Of a DNA stretch of 64,000 nucleotides, positions 1 to 7,487 are shown piece after piece. Position 1 is the stretch's first letter; each line of letters begins with the position of its first letter. Under the pieces are notes generated by a model. The model searched no databases. It saw only the letters and a list, made by a program, of their open reading frames with translations, and was not told the DNA's origin. A program made the translations under genes and the position numbers. The DNA comes from Neotamlana laminarinivorans (GTDB lineage: Bacteria; Bacteroidota; Bacteroidia; Flavobacteriales; Flavobacteriaceae), in the NCBI RefSeq assembly GCF_020523925.1, contig NZ_JAJAPW010000004.1:124001-188000 (forward strand), given 5' to 3'.

Positions 1-554
1 TTGTTGCTGCAATTTATATTTATTTTGAGCGTATTTTTGCAATAAAAGCAGCATCAAATGTCGATGCCAATTTTATGAATCAAATAAAAGACCATGTAAG
101 TAATGGTAAAATAGATTCAGCTCAAATGTTATGTGCTCAAGTAAACACTCCTGTATCCCGATTAATCGCTAAAGGTATTTCACGTATAGGAAAACCACTC
201 GCAGATATTAATACCGCTATAGAAAATGCAGGTCGTTTAGAAATTTATGGTTTAGAAAAAAACGTAAGTATCTTAGCTACAATTTCTGGTGCAGCTCCAA
301 TGATAGGTTTCTTAGGGACTGTTACGGGTATGATTCTTGCAATTTTTGAATTAGCAAATGCAGGAGGATCTATAGAAATGGATGTTTTAGCAGGTGGTTT
401 ATACACAGCCATGACAACAACTGTTGCTGGCTTAATTGTAGGTATTGTTGGTTATATGGCTTATAATCATTTGGTAGTTAAAACCGATAAGGTTGTTTAC
501 CAAATGGAAGCTAATTCTTTAGAGTTTTTAGATCTTTTAAACGAGCCAACATAA
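1..554 (+). CDS. exbB: ExbB/TolQ/MotA family proton-channel protein (5' end outside window)
   Basis: Cytoplasmic-membrane subunit of the ExbB-ExbD-TonB motor, which uses the proton gradient to drive TonB-dependent outer-membrane uptake. The frame is open from base 3, upstream of the first Met at 75, so the gene is truncated by the window edge and the Met at 75 is internal. Two hydrophobic segments are visible: one with the Gly-rich GFLGTVTGM stretch and a second with AMTTTVAGLIVGIVGY, the arrangement of the MotA/TolQ/ExbB domain (family knowledge). The stop is followed after one base by the exbD start, so the two are co-translated. The family call is secure. TolQ rather than ExbB cannot be excluded, but the TonB-like gene two positions downstream favours ExbB. 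Confidence 0.9.
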   Translation, partial: VAAIYIYFERIFAIKAASNVDANFMNQIKDHVSNGKIDSAQMLCAQVNTPVSRLIAKGISRIGKPLADINTAIENAGRLEIYGLEKNVSILATISGAAPMIGFLGTVTGMILAIFELANAGGSIEMDVLAGGLYTAMTTTVAGLIVGIVGYMAYNHLVVKTDKVVYQMEANSLEFLDLLNEPT

Positions 555-555
555 T

Positions 556-951
556 ATGAATTTTAGAAGCAGAAACAAAGTAACACCAGAGTTCAATATG
601 TCTTCTATGACAGATATTGTATTCTTGTTACTTATCTTTTTTATGATTGCCTCAACGTTAGTTACCACAAATGCTATAGATATTGTTTTGCCTAAAGCAA
701 GCGGTAAAACAGAGAACAATAGTTCTGTTGCGGTAAGTATTAAAAAGGATTTAACATATTATATTGACCAAAAACGAGTTGGCGAAAGTGTTCTAGAAAA
801 TCAATTATTAGCGTTACTTTCTAGTCAAGATAAACCAACTATAGTTTTACGAGCAGAAAAATCTGTTCCAGTAGAAAATGTAGTGAAGGTTATGGATATT
901 GCAAATCGTAATAAATTTAAGGTAATTTTAGCAGTTCAACCCAATAAATAA
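556..951 (+). CDS. exbD: ExbD/TolR family biopolymer transport protein
   Basis: A 131-residue single-pass inner-membrane protein that partners ExbB. A short cytoplasmic N-terminus is followed by one transmembrane helix (about residues 18-40) that begins SMTDIVFLLLIFFM. Asp20 in it matches the family's essential proton-relay Asp. The remaining ~90 residues form the periplasmic ExbD/TolR domain. Length is normal for the family. The gene starts 1 nt after the exbB stop, and its own stop (TAA) overlaps the ATG of the next gene by one base, so exbB-exbD-tonB read as a single translationally coupled unit. Confidence 0.93.
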   Translation: MNFRSRNKVTPEFNMSSMTDIVFLLLIFFMIASTLVTTNAIDIVLPKASGKTENNSSVAVSIKKDLTYYIDQKRVGESVLENQLLALLSSQDKPTIVLRAEKSVPVENVVKVMDIANRNKFKVILAVQPNK

Positions 952-1805
952 TGAAGTATTTAAAAACTAAACACGAAAGAAATTCAGCTAAAATAACAGC
1001 TTTAATATCTGTTATTTTAGTGCTTTTGTTGTTTGTTGTAAATACAACTCCAGAAGATCCACCAGAAGAATATGGTATTGCCGTAAATTTCGGAACTACA
1101 AATTTCGGAAGCGGTACAGTACAACCCAAATCACCTATAAAATCTACTCCTCGAGAAATTAATGAACCTCCACAACCAGATGTTTCTGAGCCAGAAACAT
1201 CGGCATCACCATCAACAGAAGCAAAAGAGGAGGTATTAACAGCTGATAATGCTGAAGAAATAGCAGTAAAAAAGCAGAAGGCAGCTGAAGCTAAAGCAAA
1301 GGCAGAAGCCGAGGCTAAGGCCAAAGCAGAAGCAGAGCGAAAAGCTAAAGAGAAACGCGAACAAGAGGAGAAAAAGAAAAAACTAGATGCTTTAATAGGT
1401 GGTGTTAGTAAATCTGAAGGAACAAGTTCAGGTAGTGAGGGTAATGATAATAAAGTAGGAGATAAAGGACAGTTAGATGGTAACCCTTATGCACCAAGTT
1501 ATTTTGGTGGACAGGGAACTGGTAGTGGCGGAGTTGGTTATGGGTTAAATGGTCGAGGAAGAGCTACATACAAAACACTTAAGCAAGATTGTAATGAATC
1601 TGGTATGGTGGTTGTAAGAATAAAAGTCAATCAAAGTGGTAATGTAATATCAGCAGAACCAGGCGTAAAAGGCACAACCAATACAGCATCATGTTTATTA
1701 AAACCAGCAAAAGAAATAGCCCTTTCTCATAAATGGCCTGCAGATTCTAAGGCTCCAGCAGAACAAATAGGTTTTGTTACTGTAAACTTCAAATTAGGTC
1801 AGTAA
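951..1805 (+). CDS. TonB/TolA-like energy transducer
   Basis: A 284-residue periplasm-spanning transducer. It has a basic N-terminus, one transmembrane anchor (about residues 15-30), a Pro/Glu-rich segment, a long Ala/Lys/Glu-rich helix (about 103-145, repeating KAEAEAKAKAEAERKAK), a Gly/Ser linker, and a C-terminal TonB_C-like domain (about 205-284) with two Cys. The Lys/Ala helix resembles TolA as much as TonB. The position directly after exbB-exbD (1-base overlap) supports a role as the energy transducer of that motor, linking it to outer-membrane receptors. Whether it serves import (TonB) or envelope constriction (TolA-like) cannot be decided from sequence. Confidence 0.85.
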   Translation: MKYLKTKHERNSAKITALISVILVLLLFVVNTTPEDPPEEYGIAVNFGTTNFGSGTVQPKSPIKSTPREINEPPQPDVSEPETSASPSTEAKEEVLTADNAEEIAVKKQKAAEAKAKAEAEAKAKAEAERKAKEKREQEEKKKKLDALIGGVSKSEGTSSGSEGNDNKVGDKGQLDGNPYAPSYFGGQGTGSGGVGYGLNGRGRATYKTLKQDCNESGMVVVRIKVNQSGNVISAEPGVKGTTNTASCLLKPAKEIALSHKWPADSKAPAEQIGFVTVNFKLGQ

Positions 1806-1809
1806 TTTC

Positions 1810-3027
1810 ATGACGTATAAAGAAACACTTGATTGGATGTTTTCTCAGCTACCTATGTATCAAAAACAAGGGAAAACAGCCTTCAAAAAAGACTTATCAA
1901 ACACTTTAAAACTTGCAAAACATTTAAATAACCCAGAGAATAGTTTTAAGGCTGTCCACGTTGCAGGAACCAACGGAAAAGGATCTACAAGCCATATGCT
2001 AGCCTCTATTTTACAAGAAGTCGGTTATACGGTAGGTCTGTATACATCCCCACATTTAAAGGACTTTAGAGAGCGTATAAAAATTAACGGTAAAGTAGTC
2101 TCTAAACAATTTGTAATTAATTTTATTAAAGAAAATATAGCCTTTTTTGAAGCTAATAAGTTGTCGTTTTTTGAGATGACAGTTGGAATGGCTTTTAAGT
2201 ATTTTTCAGAAGAAAAAGTTGATATAGCTGTTGTAGAGGTAGGTATGGGAGGTCGTTTAGATTCTACAAATATTATAACACCTGAAGTTTCAGTAATTAC
2301 AAATATAGGTTTAGATCATGTTCAATTTCTTGGAGATACGTTACAAGAAATAGCAGCAGAAAAAGCTGGTATTATAAAGCCTAATATACCTGTTGTTATT
2401 GGTGAATCTCAAGACGAAACTATACAGGTTTTTAAACAAATTGCAGATAAAAATAAGGCTTCTATTACTTTTGCAGATAAAAATATAGAGGACGTTTTCG
2501 ATTCTGATTTAAAAGGAAGTTATCAAGATAAAAATAAAAAAACGGTATTACAAACGATAAAAATATTGCAAAACAATAATTTTAAAATTGGTTTAGATGA
2601 GATTAAAAATGGTTTGCTAAATACGGTAAAAAACACAGGTTTATTAGGCCGTTGGCAAATATTACGAGATAATCCTAAGGTGATTTGTGATACAGGTCAT
2701 AATAAAGAGGGTTTAACTTATACTATGAATCAGTTAAAAAATGAAAATTACAATACGCTGCACATAGTTTTCGGAGTAGTAAATGATAAAGATTTAAGTT
2801 CAATTATACACTTACTACCTAAAAAAGCAAGATATTACTTTTGTAAACCAAAAATTTCTCGTGGCTTGAATGAAAAAATTTTACAAAAAGAATTTGAGTC
2901 TAAAATGTTTTTTGGAGAATCTTATAGTTCTGTACGTGAGGCTTATAAAACGGCTTTGAGTAATGCTTCTAAAAGCGATTTAATCTTTGTGGGAGGTAGT
3001 ACTTTTGTGGTTTCAGAAATTATTTGA
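1810..3027 (+). CDS. folC: Bifunctional folylpolyglutamate synthase / dihydrofolate synthase
   Basis: A cytosolic Mur-ligase-family enzyme that adds glutamate to dihydropteroate and to folates, using ATP. The 405 residues match the family length. The P-loop is GTNGKGST (about residues 53-60), followed by YTSPHL and by the Mur-type central motif EVGMGGRLDSTN. A C-terminal glutamate-ligase domain follows (GRWQILRDNPKVICDTGHN). It begins 4 nt after the tonB-like gene and is probably in the same transcript, an odd partnership between envelope energisation and folate metabolism. No terminator is visible between them. Confidence 0.93.
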   Translation: MTYKETLDWMFSQLPMYQKQGKTAFKKDLSNTLKLAKHLNNPENSFKAVHVAGTNGKGSTSHMLASILQEVGYTVGLYTSPHLKDFRERIKINGKVVSKQFVINFIKENIAFFEANKLSFFEMTVGMAFKYFSEEKVDIAVVEVGMGGRLDSTNIITPEVSVITNIGLDHVQFLGDTLQEIAAEKAGIIKPNIPVVIGESQDETIQVFKQIADKNKASITFADKNIEDVFDSDLKGSYQDKNKKTVLQTIKILQNNNFKIGLDEIKNGLLNTVKNTGLLGRWQILRDNPKVICDTGHNKEGLTYTMNQLKNENYNTLHIVFGVVNDKDLSSIIHLLPKKARYYFCKPKISRGLNEKILQKEFESKMFFGESYSSVREAYKTALSNASKSDLIFVGGSTFVVSEII

Positions 3028-3046
3028 TAATTTCTTTAAAAAAGTT

Positions 3047-3076
3047 TTTGTAGATCGAAAAACTAGCTTATATTTG
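3047..3076 (+). promoter_or_regulatory. Bacteroidota-type promoter of tRNA-Val
   Basis: TTTG at 3047-3050, an 18-nt spacer, then TATATTTG at 3069-3076. This fits the Bacteroidota sigma-ABfr consensus (TTTG, about 19 nt, TAnnTTTG). The -7 box ends 35 nt before the tRNA 5' end, as expected for a short leader. Confidence 0.6.
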
Positions 3077-3111
3077 CATCCGCAATCAGGAACAATGATT
3101 GTTAAACACAA

Positions 3112-3186
3112 GGGCGCGTAGCTCAGTTGGTTCAGAGCACTTGGTTTACACCCAAGGGGTCAGGGGTTCGAATCCCTTCGCGCCCA
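3112..3186 (+). tRNA. tRNA-Val (anticodon UAC)
   Basis: A 75-nt cloverleaf read by eye. The acceptor stem GGGCGCG pairs with CGCGCCC. The D stem is GCTC/GAGC. The anticodon stem CTTGG/CCAAG encloses loop TTTACAC with anticodon TAC. The T arm is AGGGG-TTCGAAT-CCCTT with one G-T pair. The discriminator is A. The 3' CCA is not encoded (bases after the discriminator are CAA), so it must be added by CCA transferase. It is a monocistronic unit with its own promoter and terminator. Confidence 0.96.
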
Positions 3187-3217
3187 CAAAAAGCATCCAT
3201 TTATGGATGCTTTTTTT
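3187..3217 (+). terminator. Rho-independent terminator after tRNA-Val
   Basis: The hairpin AAGCATCCAT-TT-ATGGATGCTT lies immediately after the tRNA and is followed by a run of T to 3217. Confidence 0.85.
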
Positions 3218-3278
3218 ATTTCTTTAAATCCTTTTTATTAGCTTTATTTTATATTTTAGTATAAAATCCCTCGTAAAG

Positions 3279-4049
3279 ATGATTAATACTAGTATTAAGG
3301 ATGTGTATAAAATAATTTTTCAATCGTATGATAAACCAAGTTTAGGTACACATATTGATAAAATTATAGAGCTAGATCCTTACTTACCATATAATTCTAC
3401 TTTTTTTTGCATTACAAATACTCAAGAGCTTTCTTTTGAATATGTAAGTAAAAATTTAACAGCTTGTTTAGGGCTTGATCGCGAAACGCTTAAATCAGGA
3501 GGCATGAAAATGTTTTGGAAACGAATGCATCCAGAAGATTTAGAACAGTGGTTAAATGCTTTAAATGGGTTAATGGAGTATACACTATCTGAAATCTCTG
3601 AACAAGATCGAGATAAAATGAGTTACACTTGGAACTACAGATTAAAAAACGCAAAAGGTGAATATGTAAATATTATCCAGAATACAACACCAATTGAATT
3701 TGATGCTGCTAATAAACCTATTATAGGTCTTGCACATTATACTGTAGTAAGTGGTGAAATAAAAATGGAAGTATGTGCTTCTGCAAAAATGCTTAATGAA
3801 AATAACGAATATGAAACTAAGTACTTTAGTAATTTTTCAAAAAAAATGCTTTCTGAAGGGGTAAGTAATCGTGAGCGAGATATTATAAGATTGTTAATTT
3901 TAAAGTATACTAGTAAACAAATTGCCGAAAAATTAGGTATTAGCCATAATACTGTAGATACACATAGAAGAAATATAATGAAGAAACTTAAAGTATCTTC
4001 AACAGGAGAATTAATTGGAATGCTTAAAACAAATAACTATCTATTTTAA
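3279..4049 (+). CDS. PAS-LuxR transcriptional regulator
   Basis: A 256-residue cytosolic DNA-binding protein. The N-terminal ~150 residues look like a single PAS fold (FEYVSKNLTACLG and HPEDLEQW are typical PAS_3 features). The C-terminus (about 195-250) is a LuxR/GerE helix-turn-helix: SNRERDIIRLL, then SKQIAEKLGISHNTVDTH. No receiver (Asp-phosphorylation) domain is present, so the signal is probably a ligand or another small-molecule or redox cue sensed by the PAS domain (inference). It stands alone between a tRNA and convergent murF, so neighbours give no clue to targets. Flavobacteria commonly have several paralogues of this architecture. Confidence 0.85.
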   Translation: MINTSIKDVYKIIFQSYDKPSLGTHIDKIIELDPYLPYNSTFFCITNTQELSFEYVSKNLTACLGLDRETLKSGGMKMFWKRMHPEDLEQWLNALNGLMEYTLSEISEQDRDKMSYTWNYRLKNAKGEYVNIIQNTTPIEFDAANKPIIGLAHYTVVSGEIKMEVCASAKMLNENNEYETKYFSNFSKKMLSEGVSNRERDIIRLLILKYTSKQIAEKLGISHNTVDTHRRNIMKKLKVSSTGELIGMLKTNNYLF

Positions 4050-4146
4050 AAAAACAATAAAATACTCAATTTGAGTATTGTGCTATTAGCTTTAATTTGA
4101 GATATTTGCTTAGCTATTAATTAGTTCTTAGGGAGAATTTTTTTGA

Positions 4147-4190
4147 AGTGCCTGTTAATGATTTATTTTAACAGGCACTAGCTTTTTAAA
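4147..4190 (+). terminator. Probable terminator of the PAS-LuxR gene
   Basis: Perfect 12-bp stem AGTGCCTGTTAA (4147-4158) / TTAACAGGCACT (4168-4179), followed by AGCTTTTT on the + strand. It sits between two convergent genes, so it may also slow leftward murF transcription, but the minus strand has no T-run after the stem. Confidence 0.7.
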
Positions 4191-5451
4191 ATAAAGGTAG
4201 TATACGCTCTAGTGCCATTCCTCTGGAGCCTTTAATTAAAATTGTAGATGGTTTTATAGATTTTATATCATATTCATTTTTAAAATCATCAAAACTCTTA
4301 AATTTTATAGATTTTATCTCCGCTCTATAAAAATTTTCACCTATAAATATTACCAAATCTATATCTAAAGATTCAGCTAAATTTGCGATATTTTGATGTT
4401 CGGCTTTAGCTTCGTCACCCAGTTCAAACATATCACCTAAAATAGCCACAGTATTTCCACTTTGCTTTTCTAAGTTTAATATTGCAGCTTGCATACTTGT
4501 AGGGTTAGCATTATAAGCATCTAAAATAATATTATGTGAATCTATTTTTACTATCTGCGATCGGTTGTTAGTCGGGGTGTAATTTTCTATAGCCTTCTTT
4601 ATAATATCGTTTTCTAGTTTAAAGTATTTGCCAATAGCCATTGCTGCTGCTATATTATTATAGTTGTAAGCTCCTATTAGTTTACTTTTAATTAAAATTT
4701 CATCTAAGGTACAAAACACAAAAGGAGAGGCTTTAATAAATTTTATATTTATGTTGGCTTTATTAGTTCCAAATGAAAAAGTATTAGCATTTCGAGTTTT
4801 TTCAATTTGAATAGGGTCTTTAAGGTTTACAAAAATAGTTTTGTCATTTTTTATTAAATAATTATACATTTCTGCTTTACCTTTTATTACACCCTCAACA
4901 CCTCCAAAACCTTCTAAATGTGCTTTACCAAAATTTGTAATATAACCAAAATCAGGCTGTGCTATATTACACAAAAAATCAATTTCTTTTTGGTGGTTTG
5001 CTCCCATTTCAATTATTCCAACTTCAGTTTTTTTAGTCATTGAAAGTAAGGTTAAAGGAACACCAATATGGTTATTTAAATTGCCTATAGTGGCTGTGGT
5101 ATTATACTTTTGTTTAAGTACTGTATTTATAAGTTCTTTAGTTGTGGTTTTACCATTACTTCCAGTTAATGCTATTATTGTTGTTTTTAAATAATTTCTA
5201 TGGTATGTAGCAAGGTTTTGTAGGGTTTTTAGAACGTTTTCAACTAAAATAGTTTTATCTGTGGTTTTAAATTCAGGTTCATCAATTATAGCATATTTAG
5301 CTCCTAAATCAAGTGCTTGTGCAGCATATTTGTTACCGTTAAAGTTTTCGCCTTTTAGGGAAAAAAACATATCATTTAACTTTATTTTTCGGGTATCTGT
5401 GTTAGCAGCGTTGCAGTTTAAAAATAATTGATGAAGTTTAGCTATTTCCAA
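4186..5451 (-). CDS. murF: UDP-N-acetylmuramoyl-tripeptide--D-alanyl-D-alanine ligase
   Basis: Cytosolic ATP-dependent ligase that adds D-Ala-D-Ala to UDP-MurNAc-tripeptide, the last soluble step of peptidoglycan precursor synthesis. It has the P-loop TGSNGKTTTKELI, the Mur central motif EMGANHQKEI and the C-terminal LDAYNANPTSM. I choose a TTG start at 5451, giving 421 residues beginning MEIAKLHQLF, where homology-like sequence begins. The longer frame from an ATG at 5499 would have to be translated through the gldJ terminator hairpin. The gene is downstream of gldJ on the same strand. No separate promoter was found in the 85-nt gap, so expression may depend on read-through. Confidence 0.9.
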   Translation of the reverse strand: MEIAKLHQLFLNCNAANTDTRKIKLNDMFFSLKGENFNGNKYAAQALDLGAKYAIIDEPEFKTTDKTILVENVLKTLQNLATYHRNYLKTTIIALTGSNGKTTTKELINTVLKQKYNTTATIGNLNNHIGVPLTLLSMTKKTEVGIIEMGANHQKEIDFLCNIAQPDFGYITNFGKAHLEGFGGVEGVIKGKAEMYNYLIKNDKTIFVNLKDPIQIEKTRNANTFSFGTNKANINIKFIKASPFVFCTLDEILIKSKLIGAYNYNNIAAAMAIGKYFKLENDIIKKAIENYTPTNNRSQIVKIDSHNIILDAYNANPTSMQAAILNLEKQSGNTVAILGDMFELGDEAKAEHQNIANLAESLDIDLVIFIGENFYRAEIKSIKFKSFDDFKNEYDIKSIKPSTILIKGSRGMALERILPLF

Positions 5452-5481
5452 TGTGTAAAATCTTTTGTTTAAATAAATGTA

Positions 5482-5514
5482 TAAAAAAAGTCCTAACAAC
5501 GTGGTTAGGACTTT
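5482..5514 (-). terminator. Rho-independent terminator between gldJ and murF
   Basis: An 11-bp stem (AAAGTCCTAAC at 5487-5497 with GTTAGGACTTT at 5504-5514, 6-nt loop). On the minus strand it is followed by a run of seven or more T. It ends gldJ transcripts or attenuates read-through into murF. Confidence 0.8.
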
Positions 5515-5536
5515 AAGTTTTTATAAAAAACTAAGT

Positions 5537-7219
5537 TTAGTTTTTTGTTTTTTGTTTTGTTTTACTTTTTGAGCCTACTCTAGACATGGCGCATCTAAAA
5601 CCAATATAGTCTGTAGCCATATCTTGTGGGAAGAAGCGTCTTTGTGCTGGATCTAACCAGTATTCTCTATCTTTCCATGAACCGCCTTTGTAAACTCTTA
5701 CTTCGTCGTTGATTAAAGATGTACGATTGTTTTTTGTATCGAATTCTCTAATAATTTTTCCGTTTTCGTCTCTTGTTACTGTATGCTTTGGAGAGTTGTA
5801 CATTTTACTTGTTTCAGCATCTTCATTTTCTTCTTCTTCTCCACCAAAATTTTCAAAATGTCTAGAAGACCTTCTGTCACCATCTCTAAAGTTTATTTCG
5901 TTACTTCTGTCAAAGTTAGTACGTAAGTATGTTTCGTTTTCATCTACAGGTACTTGTAAAATTTCACCAGGTAAATTTCTAGCAACAACTTTTCCGTTTG
6001 AAAGCGTATCGTAAACAATATCATCACTTGTTATAACCTTAACAGTTCCATCTTCATTTAATGCATTTTTGGTATATACATTTCCACGGTAATAGTTAAA
6101 ATCGTTAAATTCATCGTCTACTATAGGTCTATAAACATCTGCTACCCATTCTGCAACGTTACCAGCCATATCATATAATCCAAAATCATTTGGTTCGTAT
6201 GATTTTACAGCATTTGTAATATCTGCACCATCGTCAGACCATCCTGCAATACCGCCGTAATCACCTTTACCTTGCTTAAAGTTTGCCATTTGGTCTCCAC
6301 GTATTTTGCGTTTACCAGAACGTGTGTATTGACCATCCCAAGGATACTTTTTTCTGCCTCTATATAAGTTATAATCTCTTAATTCGCTTAATCCTAAAGC
6401 GGCATACTCCCATTCTGTTTCTGTTGGTAGTCTGTATTTAGGAGATATTAAACCAGTTTCGCGAGTTGCATAAATATTACTTTCGTTTCCTTCTTCGTCG
6501 GTGCGAACGTAACGTTTGTTTTTATTTTCACCGTTTATAATTTCTTCGTTACCACCGTAAGTTAATGTTGGAGCATTAATGTAAGTATCTGTATTGAAGT
6601 TTTCATCTGCTCCTACAGCTGTAATTTTAGCATCACGTTTTAAAAAGCCTGCTTTTTCTAGGTTGTGTTCGTTAACACGGTCGGTACGCCAGTTAGCAAA
6701 TTCTACTGCTTGAATCCAGCTTACACCAACAACAGGATATTCTCCGTATCCTGGATGACGTAGGTAGTTTTCAGTCATTACTTCATTGTAACCTAAACGG
6801 TTTCTCCATACTAGTGTATCTGGTAATGCGCCTTCGTAAATGGCTTTGTAATTTTCTTCAGAAGGTGGATAAACACGTTTAATCCAATCTAAATACTCCA
6901 TGTACATAGCGTTTGTTACTTCAGTTTCATCCATATAGAATGACTGAACGTGCTGTTGAGAAGGACTATTGTTCCAGTCGTGCATAACATCGTCTTGAAC
7001 TCGTCCTTTAGTGTATGTACCACCTTCAACAAAAACTAAACCAGGGGCGGTTTCTTGTTCTTTGAAATCTGAATTGTATTGAAAACCTCCGTTTTTATCG
7101 TTAATTGCCCATCCTGTAGCTCGAGAAGTGTTCTTTGAGCTAGAAGATTGTTTACAACTAGAAACGAATATAGCAATTAGAGCGATTGCTAGAAATTTAA
7201 ATGCCGTTACTTTTTTCAT
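5537..7219 (-). CDS. gldJ: Gliding motility lipoprotein GldJ
   Basis: Outer-membrane lipoprotein essential for gliding and T9SS function in Flavobacterium (family knowledge). The start is placed at the ATG at 7219, which gives a clean lipoprotein signal (MKKVTAFKFLAIALIAIF, then VSSC with lipidated Cys22) and 560 residues, the usual GldJ length. Upstream Mets at 7225 and 7270 would add a non-signal extension. The body is an FGE-sulfatase/SUMF1-like fold: GTYTKGR, ETEVTNAMYMEYLDW, VVGVSWIQAVEFANW, RLPTETEWEYAA, YDMAGNVAEW and the terminal YIGFRCAMSR. In GldJ this fold is structural rather than catalytic. It is divergent from porU, the order seen in Flavobacterium. Confidence 0.93.
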   Translation of the reverse strand: MKKVTAFKFLAIALIAIFVSSCKQSSSSKNTSRATGWAINDKNGGFQYNSDFKEQETAPGLVFVEGGTYTKGRVQDDVMHDWNNSPSQQHVQSFYMDETEVTNAMYMEYLDWIKRVYPPSEENYKAIYEGALPDTLVWRNRLGYNEVMTENYLRHPGYGEYPVVGVSWIQAVEFANWRTDRVNEHNLEKAGFLKRDAKITAVGADENFNTDTYINAPTLTYGGNEEIINGENKNKRYVRTDEEGNESNIYATRETGLISPKYRLPTETEWEYAALGLSELRDYNLYRGRKKYPWDGQYTRSGKRKIRGDQMANFKQGKGDYGGIAGWSDDGADITNAVKSYEPNDFGLYDMAGNVAEWVADVYRPIVDDEFNDFNYYRGNVYTKNALNEDGTVKVITSDDIVYDTLSNGKVVARNLPGEILQVPVDENETYLRTNFDRSNEINFRDGDRRSSRHFENFGGEEEENEDAETSKMYNSPKHTVTRDENGKIIREFDTKNNRTSLINDEVRVYKGGSWKDREYWLDPAQRRFFPQDMATDYIGFRCAMSRVGSKSKTKQKTKN

Positions 7220-7417
7220 ATCCATACGTTTAAGTAAGCTAATAATATTTTTGGTGCTGCAATATAGCAATTTAACCTAACAAACCAAGTTATTTCGTGC
7301 ATTTTGTCCAAAAAAATATGTATTTCACCTTATTTTTTGCGCATTACAACGATGATTTTAGTCTGTTTTGTTGTTGTTTTGTGCAATATTAACGACCGAT
7401 TTACTAAATTATTATTG

Positions 7418-7425
7418 TATTTTTG
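7418..7425 (+). promoter_or_regulatory. Possible -7 element for porU-porV
   Basis: TATTTTTG matches TAnnTTTG and lies 62 nt upstream of the porU ATG in the divergent gldJ/porU gap. No TTG -33 box is visible at the right spacing, so this rests on one element in AT-rich DNA. Confidence 0.35.
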
Positions 7426-7487
7426 GATTAGTTTTAAAAATAATTTTAAGATTATAATAACATTTTGCCTGTGGCGTTTATTTAATA

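Noticed and set aside
4061-4079. Inverted repeat AATACTCAA-T-TTGAGTATT after the LuxR gene
   Set aside because: No T-run follows and the loop is too small; the better terminator is at 4147-4190.
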